Below, in pieces: positions 1 to 9,090 of a stretch of 64,000 nucleotides of DNA. Origin of the DNA: Hymenobacter busanensis (lineage in GTDB: Bacteria > Bacteroidota > Bacteroidia > Cytophagales > Hymenobacteraceae). A model generated the notes under the pieces. It was not told the DNA's origin, made no database searches, and saw only the letters and a program-made list of their open reading frames with translations. A program made the translations under genes and the position numbers. Position 1 is the stretch's first letter, and each line of letters starts with the position of its first letter. Location: contig NZ_VTWU01000006.1 of NCBI RefSeq assembly GCF_008727865.1, positions 62,001 to 126,000 of the forward strand, written 5' to 3'.

Positions 1-36
1 AACGCTCAGGTAGATGAGGATGGAGTAGGGTCCCAT
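1..36 (-). CDS. Possible 5' end of a membrane protein gene leaving the left edge
   Basis: An ATG on the minus strand at 36-34 opens a frame that stays open to the window edge and reads MGPYSILIYLSV, a hydrophobic start like that of a small membrane protein. It would be divergent from the flavoprotein gene, whose promoter box lies at 93-100. Only 12 codons are visible, so no family can be named and the call could be chance. Confidence 0.3.
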   Translation of the reverse strand, partial: MGPYSILIYLSV

Positions 37-92
37 GGGGCCAACTTACGCAGCTCGGCCGCAAAGTGCCGAGACAAGCCGCCGCCGCGCCC

Positions 93-100
93 TATTTTTG
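93..100 (+). promoter_or_regulatory. Bacteroidota -7 box (TATTTTTG) of the flavoprotein gene
   Basis: TATTTTTG is an exact match to the Bacteroidota -7 consensus TAnnTTTG. It lies inside the longest possible reading frame (which opens at 35) and so argues that translation begins downstream, at an in-frame TTG at 110 or 161, not at the ATG at 35. Confidence 0.5.
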
Positions 101-160
101 CGCCCCGGCTTGCCCCTGTTTTGCTTCCAATTCTGCGGCTGTTCCGCCGCCCCGTTTCGT

Positions 161-1390
161 TTGACGCAGCACCCCACAGTAGCCATTATTGGCGGCGGAC
201 CCAGCGGCTTGCTGGCCGCCCAGCACCTGGCCGAAGCCGGCGTGCCGGGCGTGGCGGTGTACGAGGCGCAAGCCACGCCGGGCCGCAAGTTTCTGGTGGC
301 CGGGCACGGTGGCTTCAACCTCACCAACGGCGAACCGGCCGCGCACTTCGGCCCTCGTTACGGCGCCCGGCAACCCGAATTCGAGCGTTTCCTCGCCTAT
401 TTCAGCCCCGGCAGCCTGCGCCACTGGGCCGCCGACCTGGGCATTGCCACCTACGTGGGCAGTAGTGGGCGCGTGTTTCCCACCCCCGAGCACAAACCGG
501 CGCACCTGCTGCGCGCTTGGCTGCAGCGGCTCGAAGCGTTGGGCGCGCAGCTGCACACCCGCCACCGTTGGCTCGGCTTCGAGGGCACCCACGGCCTGCG
601 CCTGCGCGACGAGCGCACGGGAACGGAGCTTCGCATCGAGCCGCGCACTACGCTGCTGGCCCTGGGCGGCGCCAGCTGGGCCAAAACCGGCTCCGACGGC
701 CAGTGGGTACCGTTGCTGGCCGACATCGGCGTCAGCAGCGTGCCGTTTGAGCCAGCCAATTGCGGAGCCGAAGTAGCGTGGTCACCTTTCTTTCGCGAAA
801 AAGTAGGCCGTGCGCCGCTCAAAAACCTCGCCCTGCGCTGCGGCCCGGCGGAAGCCCGCGGCGAAGTCCTGCTCACCGAGTACGGCCTCGAAGGCACGCC
901 CGTGTATGCCCTCACGCCAGCCCTGCGCGCTGCGTTGCGCCACGCTACGCCCGCGCCGCTCTACCTCAACCTCAAGCCTGACCTCTCGCCTACCGAACTG
1001 CAAGCGCGCTTGCGGCAGGCCCGCGCCGGCCGCTCCCTGCCCGACATGCTGCGCCAGACCTTGAAGCTAGGCCCGCCAGTACCCACGCTGCTGCGTGAGC
1101 TGGCCACGCCCGCACAGTTGCAGGACCCCGCGCAGCTCGCGCAGCTACTTCAAAACCTGCCGGTACCAATTGCCGGCCTGCGCCCGCTCGACGAAGCCAT
1201 CAGCACCGCCGGCGGCGTGCCGTTTGCCGAAGTCGACGAGCTGCTGATGCTGCGCCGCCGCCCAGGCACATTTGTGGCGGGCGAAATGCTCGATTGGGAA
1301 GCGCCCACCGGCGGGTATTTGCTGCAGGGCTGTTTCAGTACCGGGGCCTGGGCCGCGCAGGGCATGCGGCAGTGGCTCGACAAATCCTAG
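161..1390 (+). CDS. NAD(P)/FAD-dependent oxidoreductase, HI0933/BaiN-like (TIGR03862-type) flavoprotein
   Basis: This is a flavoprotein of the HI0933/YhiN family, whose physiological substrate is usually unknown. The FAD-binding GGGPSG motif is at residues 11-16 if translation starts at TTG 161. It is followed by family signatures such as GRKFLVAGHGGFNLTN, an LALGGASW segment in mid-protein, and a C-terminal GEMLDWEAPTGGYLLQGCFS block that closes the FAD site. The frame is open back to an ATG at 35, but that adds 42 residues of low-complexity sequence before the Rossmann fold and overlaps a -7 box at 93-100, so I prefer TTG 161 (409 aa). TTG 110 is a second option. The family is clear; the start and substrate are not. 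Confidence 0.85.
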   Translation: MTQHPTVAIIGGGPSGLLAAQHLAEAGVPGVAVYEAQATPGRKFLVAGHGGFNLTNGEPAAHFGPRYGARQPEFERFLAYFSPGSLRHWAADLGIATYVGSSGRVFPTPEHKPAHLLRAWLQRLEALGAQLHTRHRWLGFEGTHGLRLRDERTGTELRIEPRTTLLALGGASWAKTGSDGQWVPLLADIGVSSVPFEPANCGAEVAWSPFFREKVGRAPLKNLALRCGPAEARGEVLLTEYGLEGTPVYALTPALRAALRHATPAPLYLNLKPDLSPTELQARLRQARAGRSLPDMLRQTLKLGPPVPTLLRELATPAQLQDPAQLAQLLQNLPVPIAGLRPLDEAISTAGGVPFAEVDELLMLRRRPGTFVAGEMLDWEAPTGGYLLQGCFSTGAWAAQGMRQWLDKS

Positions 1391-1402
1391 GCCGAGAGCG
1401 GG

Positions 1403-1657
1403 CTACAAGTGCCGCTCTACTTCGGCGGCCTCGGCTTCGGCCAATATGCGCTTGGCTTCTTCCACCAGCTTGTGGCCGGGGCTGAACTGCTCGCGGCAGA
1501 TGAGGCCCAGCAGCACGAAGAACGAGACGATGGGCAGCCCGCAGCCCAGCCCAAACCACAGCCAGAACGAGCGGCCGTAGCTGTACGCGCAATACCCCGT
1601 GACGAGCGGCAGCCACATCAGGGCGCATACAAAGCCAAAAAACAAATCGACCATCAT
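1403..1657 (-). CDS. Small two-helix membrane protein
   Basis: The 84-residue product has two hydrophobic helices (about residues 3-24 and 30-53) and a charged amphipathic tail rich in Glu, Ala and Lys that is probably cytoplasmic. It converges with the flavoprotein gene, with only 12 nt between the two stop codons. The first two codons are both ATG, so the start may be at 1657 or 1654. I do not recognise a family. The contrast between membrane segments and charged tail looks like a real protein, not a shadow frame. Confidence 0.6.
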   Translation of the reverse strand: MMVDLFFGFVCALMWLPLVTGYCAYSYGRSFWLWFGLGCGLPIVSFFVLLGLICREQFSPGHKLVEEAKRILAEAEAAEVERHL

Positions 1658-1893
1658 GGCATCACGGGGCTATGCGGGGGCTCACCTAAGATACAGTAAT
1701 CGGCAACCAAGCGCAAGCAAACCGGGCGCTGACTGTCTGGTACATCGGGCAAAAAAACAACCTGCGCGGGGCCCAAAAGTTGCCGGCCGCAGCCGCAGTT
1801 TCGGGGGCCGTGTACCTTGCAGCCGTGGTTTCGCGTACGAAGCCAACCATGCGGGCCTTTGCCGCCTTCCGGCCCGTTCGTTTTCGCCTGCCC

Positions 1894-3342
1894 ATGTGGG
1901 ATTACCAAAGCCTCTTTCGCGTCTCGGCCCAGCTGCTGGCCGAGGGTGTATTCAACCTGCTCGACCGCAACCTGCGCCCCGAAGTATTCTTGCTGGGCAT
2001 GGCGGCTGCCCGTGAGGCCGACGAGCCCGGCGCCGTGCGCATCGAGCCGGCCACCCACCGCTACTCCCCCGAAAACTTTGCGCAGGTGAAAGCCCGCGCC
2101 GCCAGCCTGGAGCCCGACGCGGCCCGCGAAGTGGTATACCACCTGCACGCCGACGACCAGGATCGGTTTGAGAAGATGCGCTGGTACGGGCTGGTGCGCC
2201 GCGCCGCCGAACTGGAGCTGCAAACCCTGAGCGCGGCCGAAGGCCGGGCCTCGTTCTGCTCCCTGCCGGTGCTGCTCAACGGCACCCTCGTCATGGTGGT
2301 GCTGCAGCTCGCCGCCGACACCTTTCACAGCTACTACGCCCTCAACGAAGACGCCACAAGCGAGTCGCGTCCGCCTTCGCTGCTGATGGCGGTGGTGCGC
2401 GAGGTGCTGCTGGAGTGCAGCAAGGCCCTGCGCGGCTCCGACGCCGAGGAAGGCCGCCCCCTGCTCGACCGCGACTACAACGAGTTGCTGCGTTCGGCCG
2501 GGCGCCGCTTCATGCACGCCCCGGCTGGCGGCAACCACGGCCTTTACGACGCCTGCAACGGCGTGGCGGCCCTGCGCCACGAGGGCATCGAAGGCCGCGG
2601 CACCATGCTGCTGGCCCGCCGCAACCACGCCGCCGTGGTGCCGGTGCTCACGCTCGAAACCCCGGTCCCCCTGCGCGACCACCGCTCCATCCGGAAGCTG
2701 CTGGAAATGAGCGAAGGCCGCACGGCCCTCATGTCGGACGCCACCAACGTGTTCGGCCTCGGATACCTGGTAGAGCCCACCGACCAGGCCTACGAACCGC
2801 TGTTTACCGTGCACTTCACCACCCACCACAACTGGGAGCTGAGCCACGACGGCCACGTGATGATGCGCGTGGTATCGGGCACGCCGCGGCTGCCGCAGGG
2901 GCGCATCGAGGAGCAATATTTCACCAACACCATCCGGCGCATGTGGCCGGCCATGACCGACGTGACGGTGCAAACCCTTTGGGAGTTGGCCCTGAAAGCC
3001 ACTACGCAGCCCACCGGCACCATCCTCATCGTGTCGGAAGGCGCGGGCTACGAGGCGCAGCGCCTCTCGCGGCAGTGCTTCCGGGTGGCGCCGCGCTTCA
3101 TGACGCCCTCGGTGCTGCGCTTGGTTACCAATATCGACGGCGCGGTGTTCATCAACCCGCACGGTACGTGCTTCGCCATCGGCGCGATTCTCGACGGGTT
3201 GGCCACCGAAAAGGGCGACTCGTCGCGCGGCTCGCGCTACAACTCGGCCCTGCGCTACATCGAGTCGAGCCGTTTCCCGGCTTTGGCCGTGGTGGTGAGC
3301 GAAGACGGCTGGATTGATTTGCTGCCGTCGGTGAAGAAGTGA
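1894..3342 (+). CDS. DisA_N (diadenylate cyclase-like) domain protein with a long N-terminal region
   Basis: The last 100 residues of this 482 aa protein resemble the DAC/DisA_N fold that makes c-di-AMP from two ATP. The nucleotide-site motif DGA is at about 415-417 (TNIDGAVFINPHGT), and the domain ends with an AVVVSEDGWIDLLPS strand. The second active-site motif, GTRHRxA in DisA and CdaA, reads GSRYNSA here (R448, Y449, N450), so the usual His and second Arg are replaced. The ~380-residue N-terminal part is not the DisA DNA-binding arrangement or a CdaA membrane region; computational work has described sensor-like domains fused to DAC, and this may be one of them. A weak -7 box (TACCTTG, 1813-1819) precedes ATG 1849 and ATG 1894. 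I chose 1894 because the conserved-looking sequence begins there. It could be a cyclase, a weak cyclase or a nucleotide sensor. Confidence 0.75.
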   Translation: MWDYQSLFRVSAQLLAEGVFNLLDRNLRPEVFLLGMAAAREADEPGAVRIEPATHRYSPENFAQVKARAASLEPDAAREVVYHLHADDQDRFEKMRWYGLVRRAAELELQTLSAAEGRASFCSLPVLLNGTLVMVVLQLAADTFHSYYALNEDATSESRPPSLLMAVVREVLLECSKALRGSDAEEGRPLLDRDYNELLRSAGRRFMHAPAGGNHGLYDACNGVAALRHEGIEGRGTMLLARRNHAAVVPVLTLETPVPLRDHRSIRKLLEMSEGRTALMSDATNVFGLGYLVEPTDQAYEPLFTVHFTTHHNWELSHDGHVMMRVVSGTPRLPQGRIEEQYFTNTIRRMWPAMTDVTVQTLWELALKATTQPTGTILIVSEGAGYEAQRLSRQCFRVAPRFMTPSVLRLVTNIDGAVFINPHGTCFAIGAILDGLATEKGDSSRGSRYNSALRYIESSRFPALAVVVSEDGWIDLLPSVKK

Positions 3343-3383
3343 AACGCCGGCCCGTCGCACGGAGGACAATCATATAAGTAGTC

Positions 3384-3483
3384 CGTCATGCAGAGGCGCA
3401 GCCGAAGCATCTCGCGTGCTGATGTGAGGTAGTGGTTTGCCTCCTTACTACACAAACGAGATGCTTCGGCTGCGCCTCTGACG
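3384..3483. repeat. Long inverted repeat (REP-like dispersed element)
   Basis: Arms of 24 nt at 3391-3414 and 3457-3480 are perfect reverse complements around a 42-nt loop, with a looser match outside (cgtcatg before, acg after). The arm contains GCAGCCGAAGCATCTCG. A half copy of the same sequence lies at 22051-22080. The element sits between two convergent genes and could fold as a strong RNA hairpin or be a mobile REP-type repeat. No ORF is inside it. Confidence 0.8.
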
Positions 3484-3546
3484 TTCTTTCACCATTGCCT
3501 AGCCGCTCCTCATTTGTAGGGAAACCAGCCGCTAGCTTCAGAAGGC

Positions 3547-4545
<999 letters not shown>

Positions 4546-4675
4546 AGCAGGTAGTGAGGTTGGAGGAAGGAAGTGTACGAATATGCACAACCGCGGGACG
4601 GGCAAAAGGATTAACGCGCCCCTTCACGCCCCCATCGACCGCGCAGTTGCGTTAAAAGCACAAACCTCCCCGATC

Positions 4676-5188
4676 ATGGCCGCTCCTACCCGCTCCCAAA
4701 CCGTCACCGCTTCTGCCGCCACCGACCCGCGCCTGCGCTGGGTAACGCAGGTGGCACAGCTCATGGACAGCCAGTTTCGACTGCCCGGGACCAACTTCCG
4801 CTTCGGCCTCGACCCCATTCTGGGCTTCATTCCCGTAGTGGGGGAGTTGGGCACGTTTGCCATTTCGGCCGCCCTCATCGTGACGATGGCCCGCTACGGA
4901 GCCAGCCGCAAGCTCGTCATTCTGATGGTGCTTAACGCCTTGCTCGACACCGTGGTGGGCAGCATTCCCATCATCGGCAACCTCTTCGACTTCACCTACA
5001 AGAGCAACGAGCGGAACGTGCGCCTGCTCCAGCGCCACTACCTCGAAGGGAAGCACCAGGGCAGTGGCACCGGCTTGGTGGTGGCCCTGGCCGTGGGGCT
5101 GCTGCTGGTGCTGGGTTTGCTGGGCTGGGGCCTGTGGAAGGTGTTACTCTGGCTCTGGGAATACGGCCAGCAGCATTGGACCTATTAG
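4676..5188 (+). CDS. DUF4112 membrane protein
   Basis: The 170 aa product matches DUF4112: a short N-terminal region, then LDPILGFIPVVGELGTF and a hydrophobic block, the signature GSIPIIGNLFDFTYKSNERN around the middle, and a C-terminal membrane helix (about residues 135-160). Members are widespread, small and of unknown function. The frame is open from 4469, but the upstream part overlaps the aldo/keto reductase start region, so the start is placed at ATG 4676. Confidence 0.85.
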   Translation: MAAPTRSQTVTASAATDPRLRWVTQVAQLMDSQFRLPGTNFRFGLDPILGFIPVVGELGTFAISAALIVTMARYGASRKLVILMVLNALLDTVVGSIPIIGNLFDFTYKSNERNVRLLQRHYLEGKHQGSGTGLVVALAVGLLLVLGLLGWGLWKVLLWLWEYGQQHWTY

Positions 5189-5245
5189 GTCCGGGCGCGC
5201 TATCCGTACGTCCGATTTCACGTAGCCACCTGTTACACCTTGCGT

Positions 5246-6139
5246 TTAGGCTTGAGCGTCGAGCAAGTGGCGCACGTCGGCCTCGGTGAAGGCGGGCGTG
5301 GCGCCCCGGTGCGTGGCCACCAAGGCCCCGGTGGCGCAGGCAAAGCGCAGCATCTCGCCCGGCTCCTGCCCGGCCAGCCAGCCTTTTAGCAACGCTGCCA
5401 AGAACGAGTCGCCGCTGCCGATGGTGTCGGTGACGGCCACGCGCACCCCAGGAGCCTGGTAGAGTTGCTGGTTGGTCCACAGCATGGCGCCGTCGGCCCC
5501 GCAGGTTGCGCACACGGCTTGGAGCCCGAACCGCTCGGCCAGCCATTGCATGGCAGCGGCCCGGTCGAGGTTCTGCCCCAGCCAGCCCATAAGCTCGTCC
5601 AGCTCGTGGTGGTTCAGCTTCACCATATCGGCCTTGCTCAACAGATCCAGCACCACTTCCGGCGTGTAGTGCGGCGGGCGCATGTTCACATCAAACACCC
5701 TGAAGCGGGCCCGTGGAAGCAGCCGGTGCAGCGTTTCGCGAGTGGCCGGGCTGCGCGCCGCCAAGCTGCCGAACACGAAAACGTCGGCCTGCGCCACCAG
5801 GGCATCGAGTTCCGGCTCGGGCTGAATGCAGTCCCAGGCCACGGGCTCAACAATGCGGTACGTCACCTCGCTGGCGTTGTCCACGTTGGCCTGCACGATG
5901 CCTGTCGGATAGGAATCGTCGGGCTGTACAAACGCCGTCGAGAGGCCTTTTGCGGCAACAAAACGCAGCAATTCGGCACCCAGCTCGTCGTTGCCGACGC
6001 GGCTGATGAGCTGGGCCGGCACGCCCAGCTGGTGCAGGTGAACGGCCACGTTGAACGGGGCGCCCCCCGCCTGCTTGCCCGACGGCAACAGGTCCCAGAG
6101 GATTTCGCCGAAGCAGACAACTTGGGTGGAATGGAGCAT
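5246..6139 (-). CDS. PfkB-family carbohydrate kinase (fructokinase-like)
   Basis: The 297 aa sugar kinase has the ribokinase/PfkB fold. The N-terminal signature GGAPFNVAVHLHQLG (about 25-39) forms part of the sugar site, and the anion-hole/catalytic motif GSGDSF is at 241-246 with D244 as the expected base. FGEILWDLLP at the N-terminus resembles bacterial fructokinases, so fructose is the likely but unproven substrate. The frame is open upstream to 6310; ATG 6139 fits the family N-terminus (VVCFGEILWD). It is divergent from the lipoprotein gene at 6354, with a 214-nt region between them. Confidence 0.9.
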   Translation of the reverse strand: MLHSTQVVCFGEILWDLLPSGKQAGGAPFNVAVHLHQLGVPAQLISRVGNDELGAELLRFVAAKGLSTAFVQPDDSYPTGIVQANVDNASEVTYRIVEPVAWDCIQPEPELDALVAQADVFVFGSLAARSPATRETLHRLLPRARFRVFDVNMRPPHYTPEVVLDLLSKADMVKLNHHELDELMGWLGQNLDRAAAMQWLAERFGLQAVCATCGADGAMLWTNQQLYQAPGVRVAVTDTIGSGDSFLAALLKGWLAGQEPGEMLRFACATGALVATHRGATPAFTEADVRHLLDAQA

Positions 6140-6335
6140 GATACTACGGTTGCGAAGACGCAGATATGGCATCTGTTTGCCTGCAAAATCAGGCAAATTT
6201 TGCTGATGCCACCCTCGCCCCTCGGTTTTCGCCGGCAGGCCCCAACGGCAATACCCGTTATGCTGAGGCCGGGGCCTGAATCTGGGACATACAGCAAGTG
6301 CTTGGCGCACGGCCCTGCATCCCGCGTCCGTGGCC

Positions 6336-6343
6336 TACCTTTG
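6336..6343 (+). promoter_or_regulatory. -7 box TACCTTTG of the lipoprotein/SCO/cytochrome genes
   Basis: An exact TAnnTTTG match ends 10 nt before ATG 6354. With the usual spacing the mRNA leader would be only about 5-7 nt long. Confidence 0.6.
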
Positions 6344-6353
6344 CGGCGTGAAG

Positions 6354-6752
6354 ATGTTTTGCCGTTTTGCCGCCCTGGTACTGCTGTTGCCGCTGCTGCC
6401 GGGCTGCCTGTCGCTGGAAAGCGACGAAGAAAAAGAAGCTGCCGCCGAGAAAAAGCTCATGGCCCGCCACGACGAGCTAATGGCGCGCATGGACGAGCTG
6501 TATACCCTGCGCCAGCAGCTGGGCCGGGTGCCCGATACCCTGGCCGCCGGCCGCCAGCGCCGCGCCCTGCTGCGCGCCGACGCGGCCATGATGGACTGGA
6601 TGCACCAGTACCGCAAGCCCGCCGATTCGGTCGACCACGCCCGCACGCTGGCGTATTTCGGCCAGCAGCAGCACCGCATCGACTCCGTTGGTGTTCTGAT
6701 GCAACACAGCATCGACTCCGCCCGGGTGTTGCTGCCCGCCGCCTCCCACTGA
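6354..6752 (+). CDS. Small predicted lipoprotein with charged helical domain
   Basis: The 132 aa product begins with a hydrophobic signal sequence and a lipobox-like LLPGC (Cys at about residue 18), so it is probably anchored in a membrane facing the periplasm or surface. The rest is highly charged and helical (EKEAAAEKKLMARHDELMARM), possibly a coiled coil, with a repeated HRIDSV/QHSIDSA pattern near the end. I do not recognise a family. It lies 17 nt upstream of the SCO gene on the same strand, which suggests a role linked to respiratory copper or cytochrome proteins, but this is context only. Confidence 0.7.
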   Translation: MFCRFAALVLLLPLLPGCLSLESDEEKEAAAEKKLMARHDELMARMDELYTLRQQLGRVPDTLAAGRQRRALLRADAAMMDWMHQYRKPADSVDHARTLAYFGQQQHRIDSVGVLMQHSIDSARVLLPAASH

Positions 6753-6769
6753 TTGTCATTCCTCTGCCG

Positions 6770-7450
6770 ATGATTCGCGCTTTCGTTTCCCGCTCCCTCC
6801 CGCTGCTCACGGCGCTGGCCCTGCTGGGCGGCACCCAGGCCTGCCAGTTCAACACCGACACGACCGCTGCCACCCAGCGCCTTCCCTACCTGGGCGAACC
6901 CGACGTAGTGGCGCCCGGCGACACGGTGTACCCCACGCTGCCCACGTTTACGCTCACCAACCAAGACCGCCAAACCGTGACGCCCGCCACCTTCGCGGGC
7001 AAGGTCTACATCGCCGACTTCTTCTTTGCCACCTGCCCCAGCATCTGCCCCAAAATGCAGAGCGAAATGCTGCGCGTGTACGAGAAATACAAGAACGACA
7101 AGCGCGTGGCTTTCCTTTCGCACACCATCGACCCCGAGCACGACTCGATTCCGGTGCTGCGCGAATACGCCGAGCGGCTGGGCGTGAAAGACGCCAGCCA
7201 ATGGCACTTCGTAACGGCCCCGCGCGACACTATTTTCCGCTTGGCTGGCAAGTACATGGTGGCCGCCCAGCGCGACGCTTCTGCCCCCGGCGGTGCCGTG
7301 CACAGCGGCGCTTTCGTGCTCGTCGACCCGCAGCGGCACATCCGCGGCAGCTACGATGGCACCAACGCCGAGCAAGTCGACCAGTTGCTGCGCGATTTGC
7401 CGGTGCTGCTGCAGGAAGTGTCGGGGGCATCGGCCACGGCGGCTAAATAA
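6770..7450 (+). CDS. SCO1/SenC/PrrC family copper chaperone/thiol protein
   Basis: The 226 aa protein has the thioredoxin-like SCO fold. The copper-binding CxxxC is at C89 and C93 (FFFATCPSICPKM), and the third ligand His is H178 in VHSGAFVLVD. A signal peptide with Cys at about 25 (GGTQAC) suggests a lipoprotein. SCO proteins deliver copper to or reduce the CuA site of cytochrome c oxidase, so it probably acts in the periplasm. The long open frame upstream (from 5465) belongs to other sequence; ATG 6770 gives the correct signal peptide. It is followed 16 nt later by a cytochrome c gene, which fits an operon. Confidence 0.92.
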   Translation: MIRAFVSRSLPLLTALALLGGTQACQFNTDTTAATQRLPYLGEPDVVAPGDTVYPTLPTFTLTNQDRQTVTPATFAGKVYIADFFFATCPSICPKMQSEMLRVYEKYKNDKRVAFLSHTIDPEHDSIPVLREYAERLGVKDASQWHFVTAPRDTIFRLAGKYMVAAQRDASAPGGAVHSGAFVLVDPQRHIRGSYDGTNAEQVDQLLRDLPVLLQEVSGASATAAK

Positions 7451-7466
7451 GCAACGCGCCAAACCC

Positions 7467-7895
7467 ATGCCGAGCTTCGTTGCGCGCTGTTGCGGGTCTT
7501 TAGCGGTTGTGGGGGCCGCCGTCGGGCTGCTGTCGGGCTGCTTCACCGACCGCCAAAACGAGGGCCAGCGCCTGTATGCCCAGCGCTGCGCCAGCTGCCA
7601 CGGCGACCAGGGCCAGGGGTTGCGCCGCCTGATTCCTCCCTTGGCAGGCGCCGACTACCTCAAAACCCACCGCACCCAGTTGCCGTGTCTCATCCAGCAC
7701 GGGCAGCAAGGGCCGATGGTGGTCAACGGCATCGAGTACAACCAAGTGATGCCCGCCCAGCACGACCTCACCGACGCTCAGATTACCAACCTGCTCAACT
7801 ACGTGCAAACGCATTGGGGCAACCGGCTGGAGCCCTACACCATCAGCGAGGTAACCACCCTGCTGGTGCCCTGCCACGGCATCGACGGCAAGTAG
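7467..7895 (+). CDS. c-type cytochrome lipoprotein
   Basis: The 142 aa product has a signal sequence with lipobox-like LLSGC (Cys about 25), a single heme c attachment site CASCH at residues 41-45, and a candidate axial Met at M95 (YNQVMPAQ), the arrangement of class I cytochrome c. It is probably a membrane-attached periplasmic electron carrier. The gene follows the SCO gene closely. Two later Cys (74 and about 136) are not part of the heme motif. Confidence 0.9.
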   Translation: MPSFVARCCGSLAVVGAAVGLLSGCFTDRQNEGQRLYAQRCASCHGDQGQGLRRLIPPLAGADYLKTHRTQLPCLIQHGQQGPMVVNGIEYNQVMPAQHDLTDAQITNLLNYVQTHWGNRLEPYTISEVTTLLVPCHGIDGK

Positions 7896-8018
7896 CGCCC
7901 GGCGGCAGCGGCTGGCTTGGCCCCGCCCTCGGCCATTTCTACTCCCGGAAAGCCTTGCCCGGAGGCTGCTTTCTTCGCCAATCCTCCTTAGCTTGCATCT
8001 TCATCCAGTTACTGACGC

Positions 8019-8990
8019 ATGGGTCTGTTCGATTTCCTGAAGAAAAAACCTGAAACCCCGGCCGCCACTCCGGCGCCGGTAACCCCTTCGGCGGCTCCCA
8101 CCGAGCCCGAAGCTCCCAAGCCCGCGGGCGGTCCGCGCTACCAGCGCCCCACGTTTGCCACCGAAGCCGCGCCCCAGGTGCAGCCGGTGATGCCTAACAT
8201 TCCGCCCATGCCGCCGCCCCTGCCCAACATGCCGCCGATGCCGCCCTTCGAGCCCACCACGGCGCTGGAGGAAATGATTTTGCGCGCCGCCCAGGAGCCC
8301 AACATGCGTCTGGCCTTCTACCACGAGCTGCTGCAGGCCGAGCTGCTGGTTCTCACGGTGCAGCCCGAAGGCACCGCGCCCGGCGAAGTCACCATCAGCG
8401 AAGGCACCGAGGTACAGCTGCACGTGCTGCACGACGGCCGGATTCCGGTGTTTTCCTCGGAAGACCGCGTGTACGAAGGCGGCGCCACGCCCGAGGATGT
8501 GTACTTCCTGCGCATTCGCGGCGAAGCCTTGTTCCGCATGGTGCAGGGTGCCGAATGCGTGCTCAACCCCTTCTCGGCGTTCGGCAAGCTGCTGGTGGCG
8601 CAGGAGCTCGACGACCTGCTTTCGGGCCGCATCTTCGGCACGGCCGAAGGCCAGGAAGCCCCGCAGGTGCAGCTGCACCAGGTAACCGATTTGCCCGAGG
8701 GCATGCGCGAGTCGCTGCAGACGTTCTGCGCCTCGCACGAGCCAATCAATGCTGCTCACCTAGCCGTGATGCAGCTGGCCGGCCAGCCCGCCCCGCCGCG
8801 GCTGCTCCTGGCTTTCGACGTGGACGGCGACAACATGGACTTTCTGCAGGAATTGGGCCCCGTGCTCAAAAACTACATTTCTGAGCAGGATTCCATCGAC
8901 GTGGTGCGCCTGAGCCCCGACCCCAACGAGCCGCTCACGCAGTACTTCAGCCAGCAAGAGCCGCTGTACCGCCGCGAAGCCACTGCCTAA
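8019..8990 (+). CDS. SseB family protein
   Basis: The 323 aa protein has a short N-terminus (MGLFDFLKKKPE), a long Ala/Pro-rich linker including a Met-Pro-Pro repeat at about residues 55-78, and then two SseB-type domains (about 80-200 and 210-315). SseB (enhanced serine sensitivity) proteins are cytoplasmic and poorly understood. The start is the only sensible ATG. A near-consensus -7 box, TAGCTTG, is just upstream at about 7989-7995, and a strong terminator follows at 9011-9044. Confidence 0.8.
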   Translation: MGLFDFLKKKPETPAATPAPVTPSAAPTEPEAPKPAGGPRYQRPTFATEAAPQVQPVMPNIPPMPPPLPNMPPMPPFEPTTALEEMILRAAQEPNMRLAFYHELLQAELLVLTVQPEGTAPGEVTISEGTEVQLHVLHDGRIPVFSSEDRVYEGGATPEDVYFLRIRGEALFRMVQGAECVLNPFSAFGKLLVAQELDDLLSGRIFGTAEGQEAPQVQLHQVTDLPEGMRESLQTFCASHEPINAAHLAVMQLAGQPAPPRLLLAFDVDGDNMDFLQELGPVLKNYISEQDSIDVVRLSPDPNEPLTQYFSQQEPLYRREATA

Positions 8991-9010
8991 CTGCTGCTTC
9001 ACAAATCCTA

Positions 9011-9044
9011 AAAAGCCCCGCCGGAACATACCGGCGGGGCTTTT
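9011..9044 (+). terminator. Rho-independent terminator after the SseB gene
   Basis: A 14-bp perfect stem (AAAAGCCCCGCCGG / CCGGCGGGGCTTTT) with a 6-nt loop is flanked by A and T runs, so it can work in both directions. It lies between the SseB gene and the convergent DUF2062 gene. Confidence 0.9.
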
Positions 9045-9090
9045 CTGTGGGTTATGCTAACGAGAGCATAGTGCTTAAAAGGTCACTATT

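Noticed and set aside
35-160. N-terminal extension of the flavoprotein from ATG 35
   Set aside because: Low-complexity residues precede the Rossmann fold, and the promoter box at 93-100 is inside this stretch.
1654-3369. 571-residue frame antisense to the DisA_N protein
   Set aside because: Composition rich in His, Gly and Val; no family features.
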